A DNA stretch of 64,000 bases, taken from the NCBI RefSeq assembly GCF_027484705.1, contig NZ_JAIXSL010000018.1:86506-150505 (forward strand). Reading direction: 5' to 3'. The DNA is from Flavobacterium sp. Lineage in GTDB: Bacteria > Bacteroidota > Bacteroidia > Flavobacteriales > Flavobacteriaceae. Of the stretch, positions 19,126 through 28,212 are shown piece by piece (the first letter of the stretch is position 1; every line of letters begins with the position of its first letter). The position numbers and the translations under genes are program-made. The notes below the pieces were generated by a model. The model did no database searches. It saw only the letters and a list, made by a program, of their open reading frames with translations, and was not told the origin of the DNA.

Positions 19126-20418
19126 ATGACAAAAAAAATAATTATTTCAAATAAAATCGCGGCTCAGAAAGAAGAGCATAATAATTTAGTCGAATTAATT
19201 GTCGCCAATAAGAAACTTGCCTTTCAAAATCAGGAAAAAGAAAAACGCGCCGCCGAACTGGCTTTCCAGAATCAGGAAAAAGAAAAACGTGCTGCAGAAC
19301 TCGTCATTGCCAACACCGAACTGGCTTTCCAAAATCAAGAAAAAGAAAAACGCGCTGCAGAACTTGTCATTGCCAACACCGAACTTACTTTTCAAAATGA
19401 CGAAAAAGAAAAACGTGCTGCAGAACTTGTCATTGCCAACACCGAACTGGCTTTCCAGAATCAAGAAAAGGAAAAACGCGCTGCTGAATTGATTGTCGCC
19501 AATACCGAACTGATTTTTCAAAATAACGAGAAAGAAAAACGCGCTGCAGAGCTTGTCATTGCCAACACCGAACTGGCTTTTCAGAATCAAGAAAAGGAAA
19601 AACGCGCTGCAGAACTAGCCATCGCCAATATCGAACTTGCGTTCCAGAATCAGGAAAAGGAAAAACGCGCCGAAGAATTGCTGGTGGCCAACAAGGAACT
19701 CGAATCGTTTACGTTTATTTCGAGCCACGATTTGCAGGAACCTTTGAGGAAAATACAAGCGTTCTCGAGCCGGATTCTTGATGAAGAACTTGACCGTTTA
19801 TCCTTGAAAGGAAAATACCATTTCGAGCGTATACGGCTTTCCGCATTGCATATGCAAACGCTTATTAATGATTTGCTCGCCTATTCGCGAACGACCGCCA
19901 CCGAAAGGAAATTCGAGAAGCGCGACCTCAATAAAATTGTCATGGAAGTCATGGCGGCCCTCAAAGAAGAATTGCAGGAAAAAAATGCCACGATTGAAAT
20001 CGGTACCTTATGTGATGTAGAAATTATCCCTTTCCAGTTCAGACAATTGTTGCAGAACCTCATTGCCAATTCGCTTAAATTTTCGAGAGCCGATGTTCCG
20101 CCGCATATCATCATCAAAAGCGATATCATCAAGTATGACGCTGCTGACCCAAAAAAATTGGCGAGACCTGTTGATTATTGCCATATCAGCATTGCGGACA
20201 ATGGCATTGGGTTCGATCAGGAATACAACGATAAAATCTTTGAGATTTTCCAACGCCTGCATGAGAAGGAAAATTATGACGGTACGGGCATTGGACTGAC
20301 CATCGTAAAAAAAATTGTCGAAAACCATCATGGTTTTATCACTGCCAGCGGCGAACCTGGCGAAGGTAGTACTTTCGATATTTATATCCCGGCGCATCAA
20401 AACCAACTTCATGCATAG
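19126..20418 (+). CDS. Sensor histidine kinase with N-terminal coiled-coil repeat array (HisKA + HATPase)
   Basis: 'ISSHDLQEPLRKIQAF', 'DNGIGFDQEY', 'GTGIGLTIVKKIVENHHG'; eight ELVIANTELAFQNQEKEKRAA-type units. Confidence 0.93.
   Translation: MTKKIIISNKIAAQKEEHNNLVELIVANKKLAFQNQEKEKRAAELAFQNQEKEKRAAELVIANTELAFQNQEKEKRAAELVIANTELTFQNDEKEKRAAELVIANTELAFQNQEKEKRAAELIVANTELIFQNNEKEKRAAELVIANTELAFQNQEKEKRAAELAIANIELAFQNQEKEKRAEELLVANKELESFTFISSHDLQEPLRKIQAFSSRILDEELDRLSLKGKYHFERIRLSALHMQTLINDLLAYSRTTATERKFEKRDLNKIVMEVMAALKEELQEKNATIEIGTLCDVEIIPFQFRQLLQNLIANSLKFSRADVPPHIIIKSDIIKYDAADPKKLARPVDYCHISIADNGIGFDQEYNDKIFEIFQRLHEKENYDGTGIGLTIVKKIVENHHGFITASGEPGEGSTFDIYIPAHQNQLHA
19192..19674 (+). repeat. 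Tandem 63-bp (21-aa) coding repeats, 8 units, second unit 42 bp
   Basis: Units begin at 19192, 19255 (42 bp), 19297, 19360, 19423, 19486, 19549, 19612; consensus ELVIANTELAFQNQEKEKRAA. Confidence 0.92.
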
Positions 20419-20509
20419 CGGGTAAACAAGCTTAGAAATTTGTTTGATATTTCCTTATATTCGTATGCGATAGAAAAGCACGACCGAATCGTTGAAATTC
20501 AAACAACCC

Positions 20510-21667
20510 ATGAGAATAAGCGCCTTATTTGAAGATTTCTTTCATAGTGAAAAAGCCGGCGGGCTGACACTCATCGGCTGTACCGTTTTATCTTTATTTC
20601 TGGCCAACTCTATTTTCGGTGCTACTTACCATCATTTCTGGCAAACGCCATTGGCCGGACAATCTCTGGAATACTGGATTAACGACGGCTTAATGACGAT
20701 TTTCTTTCTGCTCATCGGTTTGGAACTCGAAAGAGAAATTTACATCGGCGAACTCTCCAACATTAAAGAAGCGCTCCTACCCATTTTCGGTGCTTTGGGC
20801 GGAATGATTGTTCCCGCCGGGATTTTTCTTTGGTTCAATTATGGAAGCACAACACAATCCGGCGCCGGAATTCCAATGGCAACGGATATTGCGTTTGCCT
20901 TAGGCGTCATTTCTTTGTTAGGCAGTCGCGTGCCAGCATCTTTAAAAATATTTTTGACCGCTTTGGCCGTCATTGATGACTTGGGAGCGATTCTGGTAAT
21001 TGCCGTTTTCTACACCAAAACTTTACTGTGGAGCAACTTACTGATTGCACTCGGAATTTTCGCGTTGCTATTGGTATTGAACCGGCTTAAAATCAGAAAC
21101 CTGATTCCTTATCTCATTGGCGGGGTTTTGATGTGGTATTTTATGTTGCATTCTGGCGTTCATGCTACGATTACTGGCGTATTGCTCGCATTTGCGATTC
21201 CGTTTGGCAATGGCGATGAACAATCAACGTCTTATATTTTGCAACACTGGCTGCACAAACCTGTAGCTTTTATGATACTGCCGATTTTTGCTTTAGCCAA
21301 TACTGCCATCCTTCTAGACGGTGATATTGGGGCAATACTGAGCCAGCATTACAGCATCGGAATCGCACTCGGACTGATTATAGGAAAGCCTGTTGGGATT
21401 TTTCTGCTGACGTTTCTCGCGGTCACTTTCGGCCTTTGCAAACTTCCTGACGATTTGAACTGGAAAGCCATTGCCGGTGTTGGTTTTTTAGCCGGAATCG
21501 GTTTTACCATGTCAATATTCATCACCCTTTTGGCCTTCGATAATGAGAGTATCATCAACAATGCTAAACTTGTGATACTGCTTTCTTCTTTAGTGGCGGC
21601 ACTTATTGGCCTTTTGAGCCTTAGAATGGTCTTAAAACCAAACATGGATCGCATGGAAAATGATTGA
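20510..21667 (+). CDS. nhaA: Na+/H+ antiporter NhaA
   Basis: 'FFHSEKAGGLTLIGCTVLSLFLANS', 'GAGIPMATDIAFALGVISLLG', 'ALAVIDDLGAILVIAVFYT'; ATG at 20510 preferred over TTG 20492. Confidence 0.96.
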   Translation: MRISALFEDFFHSEKAGGLTLIGCTVLSLFLANSIFGATYHHFWQTPLAGQSLEYWINDGLMTIFFLLIGLELEREIYIGELSNIKEALLPIFGALGGMIVPAGIFLWFNYGSTTQSGAGIPMATDIAFALGVISLLGSRVPASLKIFLTALAVIDDLGAILVIAVFYTKTLLWSNLLIALGIFALLLVLNRLKIRNLIPYLIGGVLMWYFMLHSGVHATITGVLLAFAIPFGNGDEQSTSYILQHWLHKPVAFMILPIFALANTAILLDGDIGAILSQHYSIGIALGLIIGKPVGIFLLTFLAVTFGLCKLPDDLNWKAIAGVGFLAGIGFTMSIFITLLAFDNESIINNAKLVILLSSLVAALIGLLSLRMVLKPNMDRMEND

Positions 21668-21740
21668 TGAATTTTTAGACATCTGCTACCTTTTTTTGAA
21701 AAACTGATTGTGTTTTTTAATTTTAGGCGTTTAAATATGG

Positions 21741-22310
21741 ATGATTATGGGAAATCAAAAAGCGCTGTCGTCAGAGGATCGTTCGGTATTCATTGAAGTA
21801 TTGAAAACACGTTTTGAAAAAAACATGAAACGCCATCAAGCCATCGAATGGTCTAAAGTCGAGGCAAGACTCGAAACCCAAACTGAAAAACTTTGGTCGT
21901 TACTTGAAATGGAAAAAACAGGCGGCGAACCCGATGTTGTCGCATTTGATCAAAAGCATGGCGCCTATATTTTTTACGACTGCTCTGAAGAATCTCCGAA
22001 AGAGCGCAGAAGCCTCTGTTATGACCGCGAAGCCCTAGAATCAAGAAAAGAACACAAACCCAAAGACAGCGCTGTCGACATGGCAACCGCTATGGGCGTT
22101 GAAATCTTAACGGAAATTCAGTACCGGGAATTGCAGGAACTTGGCGCATTCGATACCAAAACTTCGAGTTGGGTGCAAACTCCTGATGCTATCAGAAAAC
22201 GCAAAGGCGCCCTTTTCTGCGACCGGCGTTACGATACGGTTTTCGTATACCACAATGGTGCAGAATCTTATTATGCGTCCAGAGGTTTTCGGGCTTCGTT
22301 AAGTATTTGA
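21741..22310 (+). CDS. DUF4256-like protein
   Basis: 'GGEPDVVAFDQKHGAYIFYDCSEESPKERRSLCYDREAL...GALFCDRRYDTVFVYHNGAESYYASRGFRASL'. Confidence 0.85.
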   Translation: MIMGNQKALSSEDRSVFIEVLKTRFEKNMKRHQAIEWSKVEARLETQTEKLWSLLEMEKTGGEPDVVAFDQKHGAYIFYDCSEESPKERRSLCYDREALESRKEHKPKDSAVDMATAMGVEILTEIQYRELQELGAFDTKTSSWVQTPDAIRKRKGALFCDRRYDTVFVYHNGAESYYASRGFRASLSI

Positions 22311-22319
22311 AAATTTTAA

Positions 22320-23009
22320 TTACAGCCTTTTACTTTCGAACTGATGCAGCATTTCGTTTGCTTTTTCATTTTCATGAATGGAGAATAATGCCTGAGAATA
22401 ACGGTAATAATATTCCGCTTCTAAATCGGTAGTCATCGAAAACAATTGGTTATACCATTTGGCCGCAATAGTCAGATCGCCTCCAAAAAAACGGCTGTTG
22501 CCCACTTTCTTGAGCATATCGACTGATTTATAACCTTTATCGATCACCCTTTCGTAGGTTCCGATAATATCAATATCGACGTATTTAAGTTTTTTTAGGG
22601 ATACGGTTTCAGCTATTTTATCAGAATTTATTGGTGCCTCTATGGAAGCAACCGGAAGTTTTTTTGCTTCATGCATCGAAGCCACTTGAAGTACTGGTCT
22701 CACCTTGATTTTGGCCTTCCCGTATTTTGGAGTGATGATTCGTGTATTGTTTTCACCCAAATCATTGGTACTGACAAGACTCAAACTCGAAACATTGTAG
22801 GTAGTGATGCTGCTTCCAAAATTCATGTTGATTCTTTCCTCGACATGATAATACAATACGGAAAGCTGATCGTCGGAAACTTCTTCAAGGGTCGTTTGCG
22901 CAGCGCTCATTTTGGCACGATCCGAAAGTGGTCGGCTCGGTTGCGCAGCGGCATCAAAAGAAAATATAGTAGTAGCAATTACTATAAAAAAGGGGGCTAA
23001 ACTTTTCAT
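22320..23009 (-). CDS. Secreted protein with C-terminal TPR-like module resembling the N-terminus of PorE/OmpA-family proteins
   Basis: Signal peptide; 'IIGTYERVIDKGYKSVDMLKKVGNSRFFGGDLTIAAKWYNQLFSMTTDLEAEYYYRYSQALFSIHENEKANEML'. Confidence 0.7.
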   Translation of the reverse strand: MKSLAPFFIVIATTIFSFDAAAQPSRPLSDRAKMSAAQTTLEEVSDDQLSVLYYHVEERINMNFGSSITTYNVSSLSLVSTNDLGENNTRIITPKYGKAKIKVRPVLQVASMHEAKKLPVASIEAPINSDKIAETVSLKKLKYVDIDIIGTYERVIDKGYKSVDMLKKVGNSRFFGGDLTIAAKWYNQLFSMTTDLEAEYYYRYSQALFSIHENEKANEMLHQFESKRL

Positions 23010-23256
23010 ACTAATTTAAATAAGATTGGGGCTCTTTTTAAAATCACAGCTAAGATAAACAGAGTTTGTTTTTTTGAATTATTTTTCCCTTAACTAACCT
23101 TAAAAAACGTTGAACTGCGAATTTTTCATCGAAAATCAACCCGAAAATTAAAAATTCAGATGGTAAACAAGTCTACATTCCAATCCACAAAATCCCTTTA
23201 TTTTCTTATCTTCGTTGGGATTTTGAAAAAAATAACGCATCGGGAAATCAGGAAAA

Positions 23257-25230
23257 ATGGAAGCTCAAAACGAAATACAACAAAATGAGGAAAAGCTCAA
23301 CATCATCATCGAAGCCAGTGCGTTGGGTGTTTGGGAATTGAATCTGAAAACCAGAGTGCCGAAATATTCCAAAAGATATCTTGAAATCATTGGCGGTTAT
23401 TCGCAGGAAGTCATCCTGACACACGAAGAATTGCTGCGTCATATTCATCCTGATGATATGCCCATAAGGGAAAAAGCGTTCAACGAAGCAATGACTTCAG
23501 GCCGCCTTCACTATGAATCCAGACTAATATGGAAAGATCAATCCATTCATTGGATGGAAGGCCGCGGAAAAGTATTTTATGATACCGACAACAATCCTGA
23601 CTTCATGATCGGAACCATCAGGGATATCACGGCAGAAAAGGAACACCAGCAGAAATTGGAGGAAAGCGAAAAACAATTCCGATCGCTCGCAGAAAGCCTT
23701 CCGCAACTGATTTGGGAAACCGATGAAAAAGGAAATGCCCTGTTCGCCTCCGGAAAATGGAAAGAATATACCGGAATCACACCTGCGGGAGAAGCCGAAT
23801 GGAAAAGCATCATTCATCCTGACGATTATGAAGGCAATGCCAAAGCCTGGATGCATTGTCTCGAAACCGGCGGGCTATACAAATACGATGTCCGGATCAA
23901 AAATAAGTCAGACCAGTACCGATGGCATGCAATAATTGGCGAACCTGTTTACGACAAGAATCATAAAATCAAAAAATGGGTTGGATCCTGCACGGACATT
24001 CATGCGGAAAAAACGTTTACCCACGAATTGGAAATGCAGGTCATTGAGCGCACCAAAGAATTACAGCAAATCAATGCCTCGCTTAAAGAAAGTGAAGAAC
24101 GCTATCACCTGATGGTCGAAGAAATTCAGGATTATGCGATCTTATACCTCAATGATCATGGTACGATTGAAAACTGGAATCTCGGTGCCCAAAAAATCAA
24201 AGGCTATAAGGCGGAAGAAATCATCGGTAAGAATTTCTCTATTTTTTACACCGAATCAGACCGAGACAGCAACCTTCCACAGCGGTTGTTGACTATCGCC
24301 AAAGAAACCGGAAAGGCCAAACATGAAGGATGGCGCGTGCGTAAGAACGGCAGCCTGTTCTGGGCCAATGTCGTAATTACCGCCATTCATAATGACCAAA
24401 AGGAAGTCATCGGATTTTCGAAAGTGACACATGACCTCACCGAAAAAAAGGAAGCCGAAGATCAATTGAAACAAAGTAAACTAGAGCTCGAAGAAAAAAA
24501 CACGGAACTTGAGAAAATGAACAAGGAACTGCACTCTTTCGCTTACATATCAAGCCATGATTTGCAGGAACCGCTCAGGAAAATCCAGGCATTCTCTACG
24601 CTGATTATGGAGAAAGAACTTCCGAATCTGACCGAAAACGGAAAAGATATGTTCAACCGAATGCACAGTGCCGCTAACCGGATGCAGATTCTGATCAATG
24701 ACTTACTCGCCTATTCGAGAACCAATGTGCAGGAAAGAACTTTTGAAAAAACCGATCTGGCCAAAATCATCGACGAGGTCAAAGAAGATATGTCGGAGGA
24801 ACTTGAACAAAAGCACGCCAACATTGAAGTGATGGGAACTTGTGTACTGAAAATCATTCCTTTTCAATTCAGGCAACTGATTTACAATTTGGTGAGCAAT
24901 GCGCTTAAATTTGCGAAAGAGGATGTTCCGCCACATATCAAGATAAAAGCTGTAATCGATGATGGGGCAAGCTTTAACAATAGTAAACTTTCAAAAGAAA
25001 CTTCATATTGCCACATCAGTGTTTCGGATAACGGCATCGGCTTCGAACAGCAATATAGTGAGCGGATTTTTGAGGTGTTCCAGCGTCTTCACGGCAGAAG
25101 CCAATATACCGGAACAGGCATCGGACTGGCGATTGTAAAGCGTATTGTTGATAACCATCACGGAGTCATTACTGCTTCGGGCGAAAAAAATCTGGGAGCC
25201 ACTTTTGACATTTATATCCCAGTACTATAA
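23257..25230 (+). CDS. Multi-PAS sensor histidine kinase
   Basis: Three PAS/PAC-like segments (e.g. 'IENWNLGAQKIKGYKAEEIIGKNFSIFY'), 'ISSHDLQEPLRKIQAF', 'GTGIGLAIVKRIVDNHHG'. Confidence 0.95.
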   Translation: MEAQNEIQQNEEKLNIIIEASALGVWELNLKTRVPKYSKRYLEIIGGYSQEVILTHEELLRHIHPDDMPIREKAFNEAMTSGRLHYESRLIWKDQSIHWMEGRGKVFYDTDNNPDFMIGTIRDITAEKEHQQKLEESEKQFRSLAESLPQLIWETDEKGNALFASGKWKEYTGITPAGEAEWKSIIHPDDYEGNAKAWMHCLETGGLYKYDVRIKNKSDQYRWHAIIGEPVYDKNHKIKKWVGSCTDIHAEKTFTHELEMQVIERTKELQQINASLKESEERYHLMVEEIQDYAILYLNDHGTIENWNLGAQKIKGYKAEEIIGKNFSIFYTESDRDSNLPQRLLTIAKETGKAKHEGWRVRKNGSLFWANVVITAIHNDQKEVIGFSKVTHDLTEKKEAEDQLKQSKLELEEKNTELEKMNKELHSFAYISSHDLQEPLRKIQAFSTLIMEKELPNLTENGKDMFNRMHSAANRMQILINDLLAYSRTNVQERTFEKTDLAKIIDEVKEDMSEELEQKHANIEVMGTCVLKIIPFQFRQLIYNLVSNALKFAKEDVPPHIKIKAVIDDGASFNNSKLSKETSYCHISVSDNGIGFEQQYSERIFEVFQRLHGRSQYTGTGIGLAIVKRIVDNHHGVITASGEKNLGATFDIYIPVL

Positions 25231-25267
25231 TACACTGTGGAAAAAATAGTTTTGAATCGCTATAAAA

Positions 25268-25549
25268 TCAAGCCAATATATCGGCTTTTGAAATGCAACC
25301 GATGACGTCATTCACAACACCAGCACTGGCTTCTGACCGACCTGAGTGGATGAAATCTTTTATCGAAAGCTGGATCAGGTGCTTGTAGATCTGATCTGAA
25401 AAAGAGGCTTGCTGCCCTTCGACAAAAGTGATGCGTTTGAGCTCTTCGGTTACGGCTATGTAGGCTTTACCGACATTCATTTTGTCAGTCTCTGCTAAAA
25501 GTTGCTGCAGTAATTGTACTAATCGTAAAGGTTTTTCGGTTTTCATCAT
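25268..25549 (-). CDS. Hypothetical protein (93 aa)
   Basis: ORF only; no recognised family. Confidence 0.5.
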   Translation of the reverse strand: MMKTEKPLRLVQLLQQLLAETDKMNVGKAYIAVTEELKRITFVEGQQASFSDQIYKHLIQLSIKDFIHSGRSEASAGVVNDVIGCISKADILA

Positions 25550-25632
25550 CAGGAGTTTATTACAAACCTATGAAAAAAGTCTCAAAGTATCTGACGCTTA
25601 CCAATTTCTTACGGAATTTGTTTCCGGACACC

Positions 25633-25664
25633 ATAAAAAAAGCCACTATCACTAGCGGCTTTGT
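25633..25664 (-). terminator. Rho-independent terminator of the His-rich lipoprotein gene
   Basis: Minus strand AAAGCCGCTA-GTGA-TAGTGGCTTT TTTTATGG; one mismatch. Confidence 0.75.
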
Positions 25665-25682
25665 ATTTTTTTATTGCATGGA

Positions 25683-26447
25683 TTAATGATGACCAGGCCC
25701 GTCATGCATGTGACAACCGCCGCCGATATGTTGGTGGAATTGTGTCGCCAGCGCATTATTCCCGTCGGTATCATCCGGACCAATTTCAATCACACCATTG
25801 CCGTTTCCGTCAACTGCGGTACTTAAATTTACGTGGCTCAGGATTTCATTAAGGTCAAAATTGAACACCAAATCATAAGTCCCGGTAGTAATCACAAGGT
25901 CTTGACCGGCATCTTCATAATCAATTGAAAAACGCTCGTTCAGATTATGCCAGAACACAAACGGAGTTCCATTGATGGTTCCGGTCACTTCCACGGTTTT
26001 GTTATAAATTGGTGAAGTTGACACAAGGCTTGGACTGAGTTTAAACTGAACTTCTTCATAAGTCCCGTTGGGAACCGTTACCGAAGTCAAAGGCACCGTT
26101 TGGTTCAACAAATCAACTTCCCAAGGTCCGGCAAGTTCCGTATCGTCATCCGAATTGAAAAAACCGTGATCATCATTACCGTCTACGTGGCCATTATCAT
26201 GTCCGTCATGTTCGTGGTGGTGTTCTCCTTCCCCATCCGACAACTCAAATTCAATTTCACGGATATTGATTTTGAAACTGGTCAGCGCGATATTGTCTGT
26301 CAAACGTCCTGACGAATTGGTATAAGTTGCTGTGGCTTTAACCTGAACATTGCCATTCGAGGAACTGCTGCTGTTGCTGTCACTCGAACAAGATACCGTC
26401 AGAAATAACAGTCCAAAGATTGCGATAAGTGTTTTTAAACTTTTCAT
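25683..26447 (-). CDS. DUF4382-like lipoprotein with His-rich insertion and His-rich C-terminus
   Basis: Lipobox 'LFLTVSCSSDSN'; 'EGEHHHEHDGHDNGHVDGNDDHG' and 'HQHIGGGCHMHDGPGHH'. Confidence 0.7.
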   Translation of the reverse strand: MKSLKTLIAIFGLLFLTVSCSSDSNSSSSSNGNVQVKATATYTNSSGRLTDNIALTSFKINIREIEFELSDGEGEHHHEHDGHDNGHVDGNDDHGFFNSDDDTELAGPWEVDLLNQTVPLTSVTVPNGTYEEVQFKLSPSLVSTSPIYNKTVEVTGTINGTPFVFWHNLNERFSIDYEDAGQDLVITTGTYDLVFNFDLNEILSHVNLSTAVDGNGNGVIEIGPDDTDGNNALATQFHQHIGGGCHMHDGPGHH

Positions 26448-26595
26448 ATTGTAATTGTTTTAAAGGTTAATAGGTTGTTGATGAAACAGGCGATGAACAA
26501 ACAACCCTACATCCGAAAACGTTAATTTTACAATCTGAAAGCCAAAACGAACTGTTGCACAGGAATGTTTTGGGTTATGCCATCTGGATAAATTG

Positions 26596-27954
26596 TTATT
26601 TGATCAGTATCTTTTTGGTTTCTACGATGGTCTTATGCTCATCAAGCAATTGCAGGTAATAGATGCCTGAAGAAAACGCGCTGACATCAACTTTATCAGT
26701 ATATCCAGCGGCGTAAACTTGATTACCTTCGGCATTGCGTATGGAAATAAACCCTGTTTTCAACGCTGAATCGACGTAAAGTATTCCATCTGAAGGCACC
26801 GGATAAACCGACATTTTTTGGTTGTCTGAAAACTGATTGACGCCCAACGCCTGATTCTTAATTTCTATAATTCTGTCATCCGTGGCGCCCGGCGTTCCCG
26901 CATAATCTTTATTGGAAGTACAGATAAAAACACGTCCGTCAGGAATCACCAAAACATCGCGTAACCTTCCGTAAGTATTGGTCACGATAATATTTTGCTG
27001 TACCACTTGAGAACCATCGTCACTGAGTTTCAATTGAAGCAACTGTTTGTTTTTTAAAACCGCCACCAGCAACGAATTGTTCCATTCCGGAATCGCATCA
27101 CTTTGGTATAAAGATATTCCCGCCGGTGCAATCGATGGCGACCAACTGTAGATCGGTTCCACTACATTCTGCGCAGTACAAAAAGTGATTTCGGCTGCGG
27201 TACTGCAAACGCCTTCTACGGTAGGCCAACCGTAATTCCTGTTTTCCTGAATGATATTGATCTCGTCATTAGCGCCTGTTCCGTGTTCGGAGCTGTAGAA
27301 TTTGCCATTGCCATAACACAATCCTTGTGGGTTTCTGTGGCCGAAGGACCAAATGTAACTGCCTGTAATGGGATTGTCATCGGGAATACTACCGTCAAGA
27401 TTCATCCGCAACACTTTGCCGTTGATTGAAGTCAAACTTTGTGCGACTGTCGGTGTGCTATAGGTATCGCCCAAACTGATGAATAATTTGTCCCCTAAAA
27501 TAACCATCCGCGAACCATTGTGCGAGACGCCCGCGGGAATGCTTCCAAGAATAATTACCGGATTGATCAAAGTATTGTTCGCCGCATCATACTCGTACCT
27601 CACAATTTTTGAAGTGGTCGTAGAATAGGTATAATGCACATACAAATACGGCGTATTATTGAAATCCGGGTGCAAAACAATCGAATGCAACCCCACGCTA
27701 AACCCAAAAAGCACGACGTCGTTAATGGAAAAAACCTGCTGCACTTCATAAGTGTCGGGATTCATTCTTTTGATGTTGCCCGCCAATTCGGTAAACCAGA
27801 TCCAGCCGTCGGCACCGTATTCCATATCCCACGGAATACTGAGGTTTGAGGCTACTACTGTTTTTTCAAGGATTGTATTGCCGAGAGTAACCTGCGCGAA
27901 ACAAGTGGAATTTAAAAAGCATGCGAATAGTATCGATAAAGTAATTTTTTTCAT
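26596..27954 (-). CDS. PQQ-dependent sugar dehydrogenase-like beta-propeller with T9SS type A C-terminal domain
   Basis: 'LSIPWDMEYGADGWIWFTELAGNIKRMN', 'GSIPAGVSHNGSRMVI', 'SFGHRNPQGLCYGNGKFYSSEHGTGANDEINII'; C-term 'MSVYPVPSDGILYV...SSGIYYLQLLDEHKTIVETKKILIK'. Confidence 0.93.
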   Translation of the reverse strand: MKKITLSILFACFLNSTCFAQVTLGNTILEKTVVASNLSIPWDMEYGADGWIWFTELAGNIKRMNPDTYEVQQVFSINDVVLFGFSVGLHSIVLHPDFNNTPYLYVHYTYSTTTSKIVRYEYDAANNTLINPVIILGSIPAGVSHNGSRMVILGDKLFISLGDTYSTPTVAQSLTSINGKVLRMNLDGSIPDDNPITGSYIWSFGHRNPQGLCYGNGKFYSSEHGTGANDEINIIQENRNYGWPTVEGVCSTAAEITFCTAQNVVEPIYSWSPSIAPAGISLYQSDAIPEWNNSLLVAVLKNKQLLQLKLSDDGSQVVQQNIIVTNTYGRLRDVLVIPDGRVFICTSNKDYAGTPGATDDRIIEIKNQALGVNQFSDNQKMSVYPVPSDGILYVDSALKTGFISIRNAEGNQVYAAGYTDKVDVSAFSSGIYYLQLLDEHKTIVETKKILIK

Positions 27955-28175
27955 GGTTTTGTTTGTTAGTTTGAAGTTTCGATTTTCAATGTGGCAGACT
28001 GTAAAACACTCAAACAGCTGAAAATCAAAGAAGACGAATTTAAGTAAAATATCGCAATCATAATGAAAAATCTGATGATGACATTCCTCTTAATTATTCA
28101 AACGGCGTGTTAACATCAATACAAATGCTCACCTTACGATTTTTTAAGCAGGCCAAAAAATATTTTTTTATTGTC

Positions 28176-28183
28176 TACTTTTG
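28176..28183 (+). promoter_or_regulatory. -7 promoter element TACTTTTG upstream of the LytS-like kinase
   Basis: TAnnTTTG consensus 30 bp before ATG 28213. Confidence 0.55.
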
Positions 28184-28212
28184 TTTTCAAATTTATAAAC
28201 CCACATTCTTTG

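Noticed and set aside
19195-19590. 131-aa antisense repetitive ORF opposite the kinase repeats
   Set aside because: Repeat pattern is simply the reverse complement of the 63-bp coding repeats.
19192-19674. CRISPR-like regular spacing of repeats
   Set aside because: No unique spacers; the units are contiguous, in frame and encode a heptad-multiple peptide repeat.
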